Counted from the first letter of the stretch, positions 43,356 through 53,336 are shown. The stretch is DNA of 64,000 bases from Eggerthellaceae bacterium (GCA_009782605.1 WRIR01000002.1:1-64000), one strand, 5' to 3'. Program-made: numbers and translations. The notes: generated by a model not told the origin, from the sequence alone.

Positions 43356-45983
43356 CTAGTGCGCCTCGGCCCAGGTGTCGCCGAAGGAGACGTCGGTCAC
43401 GAGGGGCACCCGCAGCTCCACGATGCCCTCCATCGCCTCGGTGACCATGGCCGTGAGGGCCTCCACTTCGGCTGCCGGCACCGAGAAGTCGAGCTCGTCG
43501 TGCACCTGCAGCAGAAGCCGCGCCGCGAAGCCCTCTTCCCGAAGGCGGCGCTGCACCTCTATCATCGCGAGCTTGATGATGTCGGCGGCGCTGCCCTGCA
43601 TCGGGTGGTTCATGGCGATGCGCTCCCCGAAGCCCCGCTGTATCCCGTTGCCGCGCAGCTCCGGCACATGGCGCTTGCGCCCGAACATGGTCAGGGCATA
43701 GCCGCTCTCCTTGGCGTCGGCGACCGTCTTCCTGAGGTAGTCCTGCACGCCCGGGTATGCGAGGAAGTAGCGCTCTATCATCTCCTTCGCCTCGCTGAAG
43801 GGGATGCGCAGGCTCTGGGCCAGGCCGAAGGCCTGCTGCCCGTAGACGATGCCGAAGTTGACAGCCTTCGCGCTGCTGCGGAGCTCGGGCGTGACATCTT
43901 CTATGGGCAGGTCGAAGACGCGCGAGGCCGTCTGCGCATGGAAGTCCGTCCCCGAATCGAAGGCCTCGACCAGGCCTGCGTCCTGCGAGAGGTGGGCGAG
44001 CAGCCGCAGCTCTATCTGGGAGTAGTCCGCGGAGAGGAACTTCTCTCCCGCGGCCAGCGGCACGAAGCACTCGCGTATCTGGCGCGCGTAGTCGGTGCGC
44101 ACCGGGATGTTCTGGAGGTTCGGGTCGGACGAGGACAGCCGCCCGGTCGTCGTGACGGTCCCGTTGAAGCTCGTGTGTACCCGGCCATCACCCGCACGCA
44201 TGCGGGGCAGCGCGTCGATGTAGGTCGACTTGATCTTCGCCATCTCGCGGTACGACAGGATCATGTCCGGGAGCTCGTGTTCCCCGGCGAGCTCCTTGAG
44301 GACTGTCGCATTCGTCGAGAAGCCGGTCTGGGTCTTCTTTTGCGGCTTGAGCCCTAAGACCTCGAAGAGGATGTGCGAGAGCTGCTTGGGCGAGTCGATG
44401 TTGAACTCCATGCCGGCGCTTTGGTATATCTGGACCCGCAGGGTGTTGAGTTTTTCTGCCGCCTCGTCCCCGAGAACCCGCAGGCGCTCGACGTCGATTG
44501 CCGCGCCGGTGCGCTCGATGAGGGCGAGCACCGCGATGAGCGGCCCGTCGATTTGGCGGTAGACGTCGATGCTGCCGTCCTTCTCAAGGGCCTGGGCCAG
44601 CGGTGCGCGAAGGGCGCTTGCCGCGGCGGCCTGGAGCGCGAGGCGTGCGTCGGCGCCCTCGGCCTCAGGCAGGACGACGTTGCAGTGGCGCTCCATCAGG
44701 TCGGCGACCGAATAGCTGTCCGCCGACGAGTCAAGCACGTACCCGGCGATGCCCAAGTCGAAGGCATCCATGGTGAACAAGTCATCCTCACCGATGAGGG
44801 CGGGCTCGGCCGTGTCGGCAGGGTATACCTGCTTGAGCGAGCGCTTCACGTCAATCGCCGCAAAGGAGCCCTCACGCACGATGCGGGCAAAGGCCTGCCG
44901 CGCGTGATCGCCCTCGAAGAGGGCGGTCCCCTTGTCGGTGTTCACTGCCAGGTGCAGCCCGGTGTCGAAGAGCGAAGCCTGGGCGGCCTGCCCCCACGCG
45001 ACCCCCAGCCCCGTCCCCGCCGCAAGGGCCTCGGTAACGAAGGCATCTGCCTGGGCGGGGTCGGCCACCAGCGGCTCGGCTGCCAGCTTCGCCTGCGCCC
45101 GCTCCTGCGTCGCGCCTATCAGGCCTAACACCTTCCCCAGATGCGCCGTGAAGCGCAGCTTCCCGAAGGCCTCCTGCACCGCCTCCTTGGAAAAGCTCGG
45201 GAACGAGATGTCCTCAAGGTCGAGGGGGAAGTCAAGATCGGTCCTGATAGTCGCGACCATCCGACTCACGAAGGCGGCCTCCTTGTTGTTCCGCACGTTC
45301 ACCTGCTGCCGGCCCTTCAGCTTGTCGATGTTGTCGTAGACCCCCTCAAGGGAGCCGAAGCTCTGCAGCAGCTTGGTTGCCGTCTTCTCGCCGATTCCCG
45401 GCACACCGGGGATGTTGTCCGAGCTGTCGCCCTTGAGCCCCAGGTAGTCCGGCACCTGGTTCGGCCGTATGCCGTAGCGCTCGAAGACCTCGTCCGGGCC
45501 GTACAGGGCGATGTCGCTGATGCCCTTCTTCATGCTCACGATCTGGGTGAGGTCGCTTGCAAGCTGATAGGCGTCCTTGTCCCCGGTCACGAGCAGGGTC
45601 TCGAAGCCAAGCGCCTCGTTGCGGGCGGCGATGGTCCCTAAGATGTCGTCGCCCTCCCAGCCCTCGACCTTGACAACAGGGATGCCCATCGCCTGCAGGA
45701 TGTCCTCGATGAGGGGGAACTGCACGCGCAGGGAGTCGTCCATCGGGGGACGCTGCGCCTTGTAGCGCGAGAGTGCCTCGATGCGGAACTGGGGGCGACC
45801 GACGTCGAAGGCGCAGACGATGGCATCGGGATGCGCGACGTCGATGAACTTGAGCAGCATGGATATGAAGCCGAACACCGCGTGCGTCGGCGTCCCGTCA
45901 GGGGTGCTCATCGTGGGCGGCACCGCATGGTAGGCGCGGTGCATCAGGGAGTTGCCGTCGAGCACCGCGATCTTTTTCGTCAT
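43356..45983 (-). CDS. polA: DNA polymerase I
   Basis: 875 residues. N-terminal 5'-3' exonuclease (VLDGNSLMHRAYHA, GDKDAYQLASD, GLKGDSSDNIPGVPGIG). The middle domain (about 300-470) has the exonuclease fold but I see none of the usual DxE proofreading acids. Polymerase motifs: A DYSQIELRLLAHLS, B RSSAKAVNFGIVYG, C LLQVHDELDF. Okazaki fragment processing and repair. ATG 45983 follows AAGGAA. Confidence 0.96.
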   Translation of the reverse strand: MTKKIAVLDGNSLMHRAYHAVPPTMSTPDGTPTHAVFGFISMLLKFIDVAHPDAIVCAFDVGRPQFRIEALSRYKAQRPPMDDSLRVQFPLIEDILQAMGIPVVKVEGWEGDDILGTIAARNEALGFETLLVTGDKDAYQLASDLTQIVSMKKGISDIALYGPDEVFERYGIRPNQVPDYLGLKGDSSDNIPGVPGIGEKTATKLLQSFGSLEGVYDNIDKLKGRQQVNVRNNKEAAFVSRMVATIRTDLDFPLDLEDISFPSFSKEAVQEAFGKLRFTAHLGKVLGLIGATQERAQAKLAAEPLVADPAQADAFVTEALAAGTGLGVAWGQAAQASLFDTGLHLAVNTDKGTALFEGDHARQAFARIVREGSFAAIDVKRSLKQVYPADTAEPALIGEDDLFTMDAFDLGIAGYVLDSSADSYSVADLMERHCNVVLPEAEGADARLALQAAAASALRAPLAQALEKDGSIDVYRQIDGPLIAVLALIERTGAAIDVERLRVLGDEAAEKLNTLRVQIYQSAGMEFNIDSPKQLSHILFEVLGLKPQKKTQTGFSTNATVLKELAGEHELPDMILSYREMAKIKSTYIDALPRMRAGDGRVHTSFNGTVTTTGRLSSSDPNLQNIPVRTDYARQIRECFVPLAAGEKFLSADYSQIELRLLAHLSQDAGLVEAFDSGTDFHAQTASRVFDLPIEDVTPELRSSAKAVNFGIVYGQQAFGLAQSLRIPFSEAKEMIERYFLAYPGVQDYLRKTVADAKESGYALTMFGRKRHVPELRGNGIQRGFGERIAMNHPMQGSAADIIKLAMIEVQRRLREEGFAARLLLQVHDELDFSVPAAEVEALTAMVTEAMEGIVELRVPLVTDVSFGDTWAEAH

Positions 45984-46088
45984 CTGCTTTCCTTAATCCT
46001 CGGGTCTGTTGTGCCTGTCTGTCCTCGGGTCTGTTCCTTGTCCGTCTTCCTTGTTCTCGGAAGCCCTGCCTTTTGGCAAGGGCACCCC

Positions 46089-46922
46089 CTACAGCCCGGC
46101 GATGACCCCCTGTATGAGACGGGAAAGGCCGACGCGGCTCTGTTCGGCGGTGCTTAAGACCTCGTCGCTTGAGGGGGACGCGCCCTCGATGCCGGCAGCC
46201 ATGTTCGTGACGAGTGAGATGCCCAAGACCCGCAGGCCCCTGTGGCGGGCGGCGACGACCTCCTCGACCGTCGACATGCCGACAGTGTCGGCACCCCAAA
46301 CACGAAAGGCCCTGATCTCTGCCGGGGTCTCGAAGCTCGGGCCAGAAAGGCCAAGGTAGACGCCTTCGTGCGCCGTAATGCCCTCACGCTGTGCAACTGT
46401 ATGCGCCGCTTCACGCAGGGCGGGGTCGTAGGCGTCGGTCATCGAGAAGAAGCACTCGAAGGGCGTGTCGAGCCCCAGGCCGGCGACGGGGTTGCGTCCG
46501 GTGAAGTTGATGTGGTCGGCGATGATGCACAAGTCCCCCACCCCATAGCCCGCGTTGATGGCGCCGGCGGCATTCGTCACGATAAGGGTCGTGACCCCCA
46601 GGCCCGCAAGTAGCCATATCGGGTAGGCGACCTCGTGTGCGGTGTTGCCCTCATAGCCATGGAGGCGGCCCTGCATGCAGATGACCTCCCTGCCGGCAAG
46701 GGTGCCGCAGACGAACTGGCCGACATGGCTTGCCACGGTGCTCTCGTTCATGTGTGGGATGTCGGCATAGGGAATGCAGGCTGCGTCGGCGATGTCGTCG
46801 GCCAGGGGGCTCAGCCCCGAGCCGAGGACCAGGCCGATACGGGGGCGGCGCTGCCCCAGGTGCGCGCACAGCGCCTCGCGGCTTGCCGCCAGCCTCTCGT
46901 CGAGGGTGTTCACGTCGCCCAT
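46089..46922 (-). CDS. Purine nucleoside phosphorylase
   Basis: 277 residues, trimeric PNP class. Motifs: GLVLGSGLSPLAD (phosphate), MQGRLHGYEGN, VTNAAGAIN, DHINFTGRNP, GLSGPSFETPAEIRA, and GMSTVEEVVAARH. Phosphorolysis of purine nucleosides. ATG 46922 follows AAAGGAAGGGAG; a Met six codons upstream lacks a ribosome site. Confidence 0.94.
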   Translation of the reverse strand: MGDVNTLDERLAASREALCAHLGQRRPRIGLVLGSGLSPLADDIADAACIPYADIPHMNESTVASHVGQFVCGTLAGREVICMQGRLHGYEGNTAHEVAYPIWLLAGLGVTTLIVTNAAGAINAGYGVGDLCIIADHINFTGRNPVAGLGLDTPFECFFSMTDAYDPALREAAHTVAQREGITAHEGVYLGLSGPSFETPAEIRAFRVWGADTVGMSTVEEVVAARHRGLRVLGISLVTNMAAGIEGASPSSDEVLSTAEQSRVGLSRLIQGVIAGL

Positions 46923-46977
46923 GCGCTCCCTTCCTTTCATCGGCCGATGCACACCAGTAAGGTCAATGATACCGCAA

Positions 46978-47862
46978 TCACCCGGCAAAGGGGGTGTCGG
47001 GCATGAAAGCGATAAGCACCCGGTCCCTTCCGGCAAGGTCGGACACGACCCTCGTCGAGGCGAACCCCGCCCCTTCGGCAAGCGCAGCCGCACGGGCAAG
47101 GGTCGTCTCGTGCAGCTCGAAGAGGGCGGCCCCGGCAGCAGAAAGCGCCCCGGCGGCCCAGGGGACTATCCTGCGGAAGACCTCCAGCCCGTCCGGGCCG
47201 CCGTCGAGAGCGAGGCGCGGCTCGAAGCCCGCCACCTCCTGCGGCAGGCCGTCCAGCATCCCAGTCGGGACATAGGGAGGGTTTGACACGACCAGGTCGA
47301 TCCTTCCCCGGTACTCTTCAGGGATGGGGGACCCGAGGTCGCCCTCAAGGACTGTGACGCGGTCTGCAAGGTTAAGCTTTTCGGCATTGGCCTGGGCAAG
47401 CCGGACGGCCTCCGGGGCCAAGTCCGTGGCAAGGACCTCGGCGCAGGGGTGCTCGGAGGCAATCGAGCAGGCAATGCAGCCGCTGCCCGTGCAAAGGTCG
47501 ACGACCCTTGCCGCCTTGCCCTCCCCCAGCAGGGCAAGCGCCTCGCTCACGAGGACTTCGGTCTCCGGGCGGGGGATCAAGACGCCGGGACGCACGGAGA
47601 GCGTGATGTGGCGGAAGCCCACCTCTCCCGTGATATATTGGAGCGGCTCCCCCCTGCCCCGGCGTGCGACGACGTCGCGCAGGACCTCCCGCTCGCTAGC
47701 GCTCAGGGGCTTGTCGAAGTATGCGTACAGCTCGATGCGGGATAGGCCGGTGGCCTCGCTTAAGAGCCACTGGGCGGACAGGCGGGGGTTCTCGTCCCCC
47801 TTCCGTTCGAGATAGCCCTGCGTCCACGCAAGCGCCGAGCCTATGGTCCAGGTGTCGCTCAC
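46978..47862 (-). CDS. prmC: Release factor glutamine methyltransferase
   Basis: 294 residues. GRGEPLQYITGEVGF, SAM loop VVDLCTGSGCIACS, and catalytic VVSNPPYVP. Methylates the GGQ Gln of release factors. It follows prfA, its substrate gene, by 132 bases of very GC-rich sequence with imperfect cgcctcgc repeats. GTG 47862. Confidence 0.95.
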   Translation of the reverse strand: MSDTWTIGSALAWTQGYLERKGDENPRLSAQWLLSEATGLSRIELYAYFDKPLSASEREVLRDVVARRGRGEPLQYITGEVGFRHITLSVRPGVLIPRPETEVLVSEALALLGEGKAARVVDLCTGSGCIACSIASEHPCAEVLATDLAPEAVRLAQANAEKLNLADRVTVLEGDLGSPIPEEYRGRIDLVVSNPPYVPTGMLDGLPQEVAGFEPRLALDGGPDGLEVFRRIVPWAAGALSAAGAALFELHETTLARAAALAEGAGFASTRVVSDLAGRDRVLIAFMPDTPFAG

Positions 47863-47994
47863 GGCCGATGCGCCCTACCGGAGGGGGCCAGCGCCTCGCG
47901 GCGGCACGGCGCCTCGCCGCAGCCGCAACGGGCGCTTCGCCGCGACGCGGCGGGACGCGGCACAACTCCACACGGCACAAGGCTTCGCGGCACC

Positions 47995-49062
47995 CTACAC
48001 GGCCTTCTCAAGCTTGGCGGCGCGGTCGGCCGCCTGGAGCGCGACGACCAGCTCTGCCAGTCCGTTGCCCCCGGCACCGACCAAGACGCCGTTGTAGGTG
48101 CCGTTGTAGCCGATGCGGTGGTCGGTCACCCGGTCCTGAGGGCCGTTGTAGGTGCGTATCTTCTCCGAGCGGTCGCCCGTGCCTATCTGGCTGCGGCGCT
48201 GCGCCCCTTCCGCCTCCTGCTGCTCGGCGAGCATCTTCTCGTACAGGCGGGCGCGCAGCACGCTCATCGCGGCGACCTTGTTCTGCAGCTGGCTCTTCTG
48301 GTCCTGCGACTGGACGACCAGGCCGCTCGGGAGATGGGTGATGCGCACCGCTGAGTCGGTGGTGTTCACGCACTGGCCGCCGGGGCCGCCGGCGCGGTAC
48401 ACGTCGATACGCAGGTCGTTCTGGTTGATCTCGACCTCGACCTCGTCGGCCTCGGGCAACACCGCCACCGTGGCGGTCGAGGTATGGATGCGCCCCTGGC
48501 TCTCGGTCTTGGGGACCCGCTGCACCCGGTGCACGCCGCTCTCGAACTTCATGACGGAATAGACCTTGTCGCCCTTGACCTTGAACTGGACCTCCTTGTA
48601 CCCGCCTGCCTCGGACGCGGAGACGTCAAGCGTCTCGGCCTTCCAGCCCTTCTCGTCGGCGAAGCGCAGGTACATCCGGTAGAGGTCCCCCGCGAACAGC
48701 GCGGCCTCGTCGCCGCCGGCGCCCGCGCGTATCTCGACGATGATGTCCTTGTCGTCAGCGGGGTCGGTGGGGATGAGCATGAACTTGATGTCCTCCTCAA
48801 GCCCGGGGAGCCTCCCCTCGATGTCGGCGATCTCCTCCTGGGCGAACTCCTTGAGGTCCGGGTCGGAGAGCATCTCCTTGGCGGCCTTCAAGTCCATGAC
48901 CGACTGCACGTAGTAGCGTGCCTTCGCGGCCAGGGGGCCCTGGTCCGAGAACTCCTTCGCGAGGCGGTTGTACTCCTTCTGGTCCGCAAGGACCGCCGGG
49001 TCCCCCAGTCGCGCCTCAAGCTCTTCATAGACCGCAATTATCTTCTGCAGCTTCTCTTGCAT
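47995..49062 (-). CDS. prfA: Peptide chain release factor 1
   Basis: 355 residues. GGQ motif in [20 protein letters not shown]; the stop-codon recognition tripeptide PxT reads PKT in [11 protein letters not shown], where PAT or PVT is commoner in bacteria. No in-frame TGA, so not RF2. Terminates at UAA and UAG. Confidence 0.96.
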   Translation of the reverse strand: MQEKLQKIIAVYEELEARLGDPAVLADQKEYNRLAKEFSDQGPLAAKARYYVQSVMDLKAAKEMLSDPDLKEFAQEEIADIEGRLPGLEEDIKFMLIPTDPADDKDIIVEIRAGAGGDEAALFAGDLYRMYLRFADEKGWKAETLDVSASEAGGYKEVQFKVKGDKVYSVMKFESGVHRVQRVPKTESQGRIHTSTATVAVLPEADEVEVEINQNDLRIDVYRAGGPGGQCVNTTDSAVRITHLPSGLVVQSQDQKSQLQNKVAAMSVLRARLYEKMLAEQQEAEGAQRRSQIGTGDRSEKIRTYNGPQDRVTDHRIGYNGTYNGVLVGAGGNGLAELVVALQAADRAAKLEKAV

Positions 49063-49125
49063 TTACGTTTCCTTTTGTGAACAGCGTCGTATGGTGCCCC
49101 GGCCTGCTGTGCCGGGCGCCGGCCT

Positions 49126-49434
49126 TTACGCAAGCAGCGAAAGGATTTGCTCCTTGGGGTACCCGCCCAACAACTTGTTGGTTATCTCCCCCTCCTTGAA
49201 CACGATGAAGGTCGGCACGCTTGTGACCCCGTACTTCCGGGCCAGGTCGGAGCTCTTGTCGATATCGACCTTGTAGACATCGACCTTCCCCGCCAGCTCT
49301 TCGGTTATCTCGTCGACGACCGGGGCGATGCGCGCACAGGGCCCGCACCAGGTCGCGAAGAAGTCAACCAGCACCGTATTCTCAGCCTCAAGCACCTTGC
49401 TCTGGAAATCCTCGGATGTCAATACCGTCGTCAT
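49126..49434 (-). CDS. trxA: Thioredoxin
   Basis: 102 residues. Active site WCGPC with Cys30 and Cys33, VDFFATWCGPC, and the cis-Pro in TSVPTFIVFKEG. ATG 49434 follows AAAGGAGG. A minus-strand TACAAT at 49524-49529 may be its -10 box; the gap up to 49663 holds nothing else I can identify. Confidence 0.96.
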   Translation of the reverse strand: MTTVLTSEDFQSKVLEAENTVLVDFFATWCGPCARIAPVVDEITEELAGKVDVYKVDIDKSSDLARKYGVTSVPTFIVFKEGEITNKLLGGYPKEQILSLLA

Positions 49435-49663
49435 GGACGCCTCCTTTGTCCTTCGTTGCACGTATCAAGCGGAACAGCCCGGCATCCGAGCCCCTTCCAC
49501 TTCGGGAATCCTTTACCAGTCGAATTGTACCACTGGACCCACCCGAAGCGCGAGAGAGCATCCCCCTTGTTCGCCAGGACAACATAACAGGCCCCTTCTC
49601 AAATGCCCCTTGGCTTCTTGATGCCCTTTGTTATCGTTGCCCGGCTCTTTCCCAGCCTCGTCG

Positions 49664-50194
49664 CTAATTCTGCGCATTGCCATAAATCCCCTCAAGCCAT
49701 GCTTTCTCGATTCTTCCCTTTGCTAGGGCGAGTTTTGCAACGCTCGGGCTTGAGCCTTGCCGAGGGCGTGTGACAGACCCGGGGCAGATGATGTATTGTG
49801 CGGGGGAGGCCTCTTTCCCGGTGAGTATCTTAGGAAAATGCGTGTGCCCGTGGATGCAGGCCTGGGGAACCGGGCTCCCGGGGCCGAGCCCCGCCTCCCC
49901 GGCCGGAGCGAGCCGCACGTCCCGCGGGTAGTGGGCGACCAGGAAGCGGACGCCCTCGATAACGGGGCGGATGACCGGGCGCACGTCTTCGGGGTATTCA
50001 TGGGCGTCGTTGTTGCCCAGCACCGCGTATACCGGCGCCAGAGCAGCAAGGCTGCGCAGTATCCCCGGGCCCCCGATATCGCCCGCATGGATAATATGGT
50101 CGCAGTCGGCCAGCGCCGCAAAGGCCGCGTCGGGAAGGCGCCCGTGCGTGTCAGAAATCACGCCGACCAAGGCTGTGGCTCCCCCGCCTCTCAC
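49664..50194 (-). CDS. YfcE/MJ0936-type metallophosphoesterase
   Basis: 176 residues. Metal motifs: VISDTHGRL, HAGDIG, LGNND, VAHYP, and IHGHTHFP. Likely phosphodiesterase, substrate unknown. The GTG at 50194 overlaps the stop of a truncated Fic frame (GTGA). The normal N-terminus would begin near VGVISDTHG, so the first eight residues are junction-derived. Confidence 0.9.
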   Translation of the reverse strand: MRGGGATALVGVISDTHGRLPDAAFAALADCDHIIHAGDIGGPGILRSLAALAPVYAVLGNNDAHEYPEDVRPVIRPVIEGVRFLVAHYPRDVRLAPAGEAGLGPGSPVPQACIHGHTHFPKILTGKEASPAQYIICPGSVTRPRQGSSPSVAKLALAKGRIEKAWLEGIYGNAQN

Positions 50195-50361
50195 CGGCCC
50201 TGCGCCCCCCGGGTGTCGTGGAGCGTCACTTCGTCGTTCTCGATCTTGGCCGAGTTGTAGGCGAACAACACGCGGAAGTTCTCCAGGTACGTGTCGATGT
50301 CGGCCTCAGTCCCTATCGCAAAGCCCTGCCAAAGCGCAACAGCTTTTTGGCATCTATCCAT
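50191..50361 (-). pseudogene. N-terminal fragment of a Fic-family protein
   Basis: 56 codons from ATG 50361 to TGA 50191-50193. The residues around FRVLFAYNSAKIENDEVTLHDTR match the N-terminal helix that precedes the Fic core; family members are 200 residues or more, and the HPFxxGNG motif is absent. The start overlaps the HNH gene end by eight bases; the stop overlaps the phosphoesterase start. It looks like a gene cut off by deletion, with the phosphoesterase joined at the break. Confidence 0.7.
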
Positions 50362-50938
50362 CTTTCCCGTCTTCCCCTGACTGTTTCGGGAACTTCTTAA
50401 TCAGCCACTCCAGCACCTTCAACTGATCCGCCGCGCTCGCCCGGCGAACCTGGACCAGCAGCTTCTCATAGGACGGCCTATCCGGCGTCAGGTTGGCCGC
50501 ACCCTCGTTGCACACGCTGCACAGTGCCCGCAGGTTTGCGGGGTCGTCCGTGCCGCCCATGCTTTTATCTATAATATGCCCGACATGCAACCTTGTGTTG
50601 CGAGAAGAGTCATAGGGATGCGGCTCTCCTGCGACCGCACCGCACATCTGACAGGTAAGGCCGTTCCGGTCGAGGACATAGGCCCTTGTCTCCTTGCTTA
50701 TTCCGCGGGCAAAGGCCGGCTGTGGCCTGGGCTCCTCTAAGACGTACTCGCCGGGCTTGAGCTCCGAGCGGTCGTTGTGGGTCAGTATTCGGTAGCCTTC
50801 CTCGTTCCGTAGCTCTCGGACGCGCCGCGCCCATTCGCTTATCCCGGCAACTTCACGCAAGGTGTCCGAATCCAGGGTTTCCCCTATATGCTCTAGGAAA
50901 TATGAGCGCAGCTTGTCCCGTGAGCCTTTCCCACTCAT
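50354..50938 (-). CDS. HNH endonuclease, predicted restriction partner
   Basis: 194 residues. Zinc and HNH motifs: CQMC, LHVGHIIDKSMGG, NLRALCSVCNEG. A preceding region (SEWARRVRELRNEEGYRI) resembles a winged-helix recognition domain seen in type II HNH enzymes. Overlaps the methyltransferase by four bases, indicating a type II restriction-modification operon with the methylase first. Confidence 0.85.
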   Translation of the reverse strand: MSGKGSRDKLRSYFLEHIGETLDSDTLREVAGISEWARRVRELRNEEGYRILTHNDRSELKPGEYVLEEPRPQPAFARGISKETRAYVLDRNGLTCQMCGAVAGEPHPYDSSRNTRLHVGHIIDKSMGGTDDPANLRALCSVCNEGAANLTPDRPSYEKLLVQVRRASAADQLKVLEWLIKKFPKQSGEDGKDG

Positions 50939-51906
50939 ATGGCCACTTCCCTGTAGTCTTGGCTTTGCCTGCATAGGTCCCTCTGGAGCAATGCCCTGCG
51001 AATGGCACCTGAAACGGCTCGGGCCACCGGAGGCGGGAAGGCATTCCCGACCTGCCTATACGCAGATGTTTTTTTTCCGGCAAACTCCCATTCGGATGGG
51101 AAGCCCTGGACCAATGCCGCCATCTTGACGGTCAGCTTTGGCATGCCTGTGAAGCCTTTTTCCGGGGCATCGTCGGCCAGCCCCTTCCCGTTCACGCCAA
51201 GCCTCTCCCAGGCTGCCCTCGCCCTGACAGGGCCCAAGTCTGCACCACCGTGCTTTTTGCTTCCCCCAACGAGGGTAGGCGCGATGCTGTTGGCTTCTTC
51301 CGCCCAGTCCTTTGCGCCTTCCCAGCCCCTGGAAGCCATTTCCTTGTACAAAAGCTGCCCTACAGTAAGGGGGTGTTGGGCGGCTTTCGACGGCCAGGCA
51401 AAATAAGGGGCATAGTCCTTCTTCAGCGCAACCAGGAGGGTGCGGCTGCGCGACTGCGACACTCCGTAACTATTCGCATTGACAAGCTCCCATCTGCATT
51501 GGTATCCCATCGCCCCGAGCTCTGACATGATTCTTTCACGGTACGGGGCAAACTTCGGATCGAACAAGCCGCGCACGTTTTCCAGCATTACCGCCTTCGG
51601 GCTGCATTCCCCGACGAGCCTCAATGCCTCCGGGAACAGGTCGCGCTCGTCCTCGTGCCCGAGCTGCTTGCCCGCAACCGAGAAAGGCGGGCACGGGACT
51701 CCCCCGGCCAGCAAGTCGATGTCACGGTATTTCTTCGCAGAGAAGAACTTAAGGTCCCCTACGATTACGTTCCAATGAGGTCTGTTCTTTAGAAGCGTCT
51801 CACACGCCTGTTTGTCGATCTCGACAAGCGCGACGTGTTCAAACCCTGCCTGTTCCAAGCCTAATGCCTGCCCGCCGGCGCCAGCGCAGATTTCTATAGA
51901 ACGCAT
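50935..51906 (-). CDS. DNA (cytosine-5) methyltransferase
   Basis: 323 residues. C5-methylase motifs in order: I EICAGAGGQALGLEQAGF, IV PCPPFS with nucleophile Cys72, VI ENVRG (109-113), VIII QSRSRTLLV, X RQVGNAFPPPVA. The target domain between VIII and X is short; recognition sequence unknown. ATG 51906 follows GGAGG at six bases; the open frame continues upstream to a GTG at 51960 with no ribosome site. Confidence 0.94.
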   Translation of the reverse strand: MRSIEICAGAGGQALGLEQAGFEHVALVEIDKQACETLLKNRPHWNVIVGDLKFFSAKKYRDIDLLAGGVPCPPFSVAGKQLGHEDERDLFPEALRLVGECSPKAVMLENVRGLFDPKFAPYRERIMSELGAMGYQCRWELVNANSYGVSQSRSRTLLVALKKDYAPYFAWPSKAAQHPLTVGQLLYKEMASRGWEGAKDWAEEANSIAPTLVGGSKKHGGADLGPVRARAAWERLGVNGKGLADDAPEKGFTGMPKLTVKMAALVQGFPSEWEFAGKKTSAYRQVGNAFPPPVARAVSGAIRRALLQRDLCRQSQDYREVAI

Positions 51907-52092
51907 ATGTAACCTCCATGTATGCTCCCATTTCTCGGAGAGATTATCTATTATGTTCACTGTAACACTTCATTCACAATATAACAAGAACATTTGTACT
52001 GTTTTTTGGATTTCTTTTGCTGATCCCGGCTGTCCTTGCCTGCAATAGGATTGCAGGGGCCGCAGCGCCGGATTTGGGGCCGCTTCCCCTTC

Positions 52093-53336
52093 TCACGCCG
52101 CCTTGCGGCCAGACACCTTACGCCACCGGTCAAATCGGTCTTTGCCCGCAAGACCCCAAGCAGGCCTCCACACCAGCGACGCGAAAATCCCTAGCATCAC
52201 GCAGCTCAGGACGAGCGACAGGCCGCTTTCCCCGAGCAAAGGGATGTTCAGGATGGCGGTCGGCGGCATAAGGGCGTAGTTCTTAAGGATACCCGCGGCG
52301 GCCTTTGCCAAAATCATGAACCCGAGCATGGCCATAAGGCTTGAGCCGCTTGTATGCGCCTGCACTACCAGGGCGTACACGATGAGCGCCGCCATCACCA
52401 CAAGGACCAGGATAGCCGCAATAGAAATGATGCGCCCATAGAGGACTGCCATGTTGACAAGCGGATACTCGGCGAAAAAAAGCACCGACATCTCCTCGAA
52501 AGGGTGCAGGGGCGCGGCATCGGGAGCGCCGACGAGCTGGGAGTAGGAATTCCAGTACGTGAGCTGTTTGATCTGCCAGCCAGCCCCAAGCGGATCCGAG
52601 TTCCCCGTCGTGACAAAGGCCTCAAAGCCGCCGCGGCCCCGGTAAAACATGCCGAAAAGCACTGCCACACCGACCCAGAAGACGGTAATGAACAATACGA
52701 TGGTGATGCCCAGGCCTGCCCGTGAGAGAAAATGAGCCTTCCTGTTTGCAAAGACAAGGACAGCTGTGGCGATGCATAGGGCGAACAGTGCGGCAACGAA
52801 ACCGAAGGGCGCTACCAGGGCCATAAGCACCACAAACGCAAGCAGGCTTGTGGCGATACCCCCGCCGACCTGCAAGGGTATCTCCTCAAGCACAATGAGA
52901 AAGCATAGTACCCCCAGGAGAACGAAGCACTCCCTTGGAATGGAAACCTCAACCCCAGCAACAGTAATCCATCTCTGGAAATCGAATCCTATCAAGAGGA
53001 GGAGGGGCACCGCCGCACAGGCCACGAGACACCAGAACCATGCCGAATGCCTCTTCAAGGCCTCGTAGTCGAAGAACCGCCACAGCAAGAGCATGGAAAC
53101 CAGTCCCACAGCAAGGAACACGAGGTGAGAGCCCGTGTACGCGAGGCCGTCTGCCACCACGTTGTCAGTGAGCCGCACGATCGCCCCGGGACAAGCGCCA
53201 CAGCAGAAAGCGCCACCAAGACAATGGCCACGGTTTTGCCCTTGATGGCCCGGGCAGGCCTCCGTGCGAGCTTGCCAAGCCAAGCCCGCCCGCCGGACTT
53301 CTTCTGAGCCTTCTCGAAGTCGATTAGTTTTTCCAC
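52093..53336 (-). pseudogene. SEDS-family (FtsW/RodA-like) membrane protein interrupted by a -1 frameshift
   Basis: GTG 53336 opens frame one: MEKLIDFEKAQKKSGGRAWL, basic residues, then KTVAIVLVALSAVALVPG, a first membrane helix. At CCCGGGG (53184-53190, minus strand) continuation is only in the -1 frame, giving AIVRLTDNVVADGLAYTG and about nine more helices to 52093. The end holds the SEDS signature in degenerate form: LKNYALMPPTAILNIPLLGESGLSLVL. Either one base was lost or this is a slippery site. It is unlike the rodA at 18278 and may be a specialised or decayed FtsW relative. Confidence 0.7.

Noticed and set aside
47863-47994. Small gene between prfA and prmC
   Set aside because: The 132 bases are imperfect cgcctcgc-type repeats; the frames have no ribosome site or complexity.
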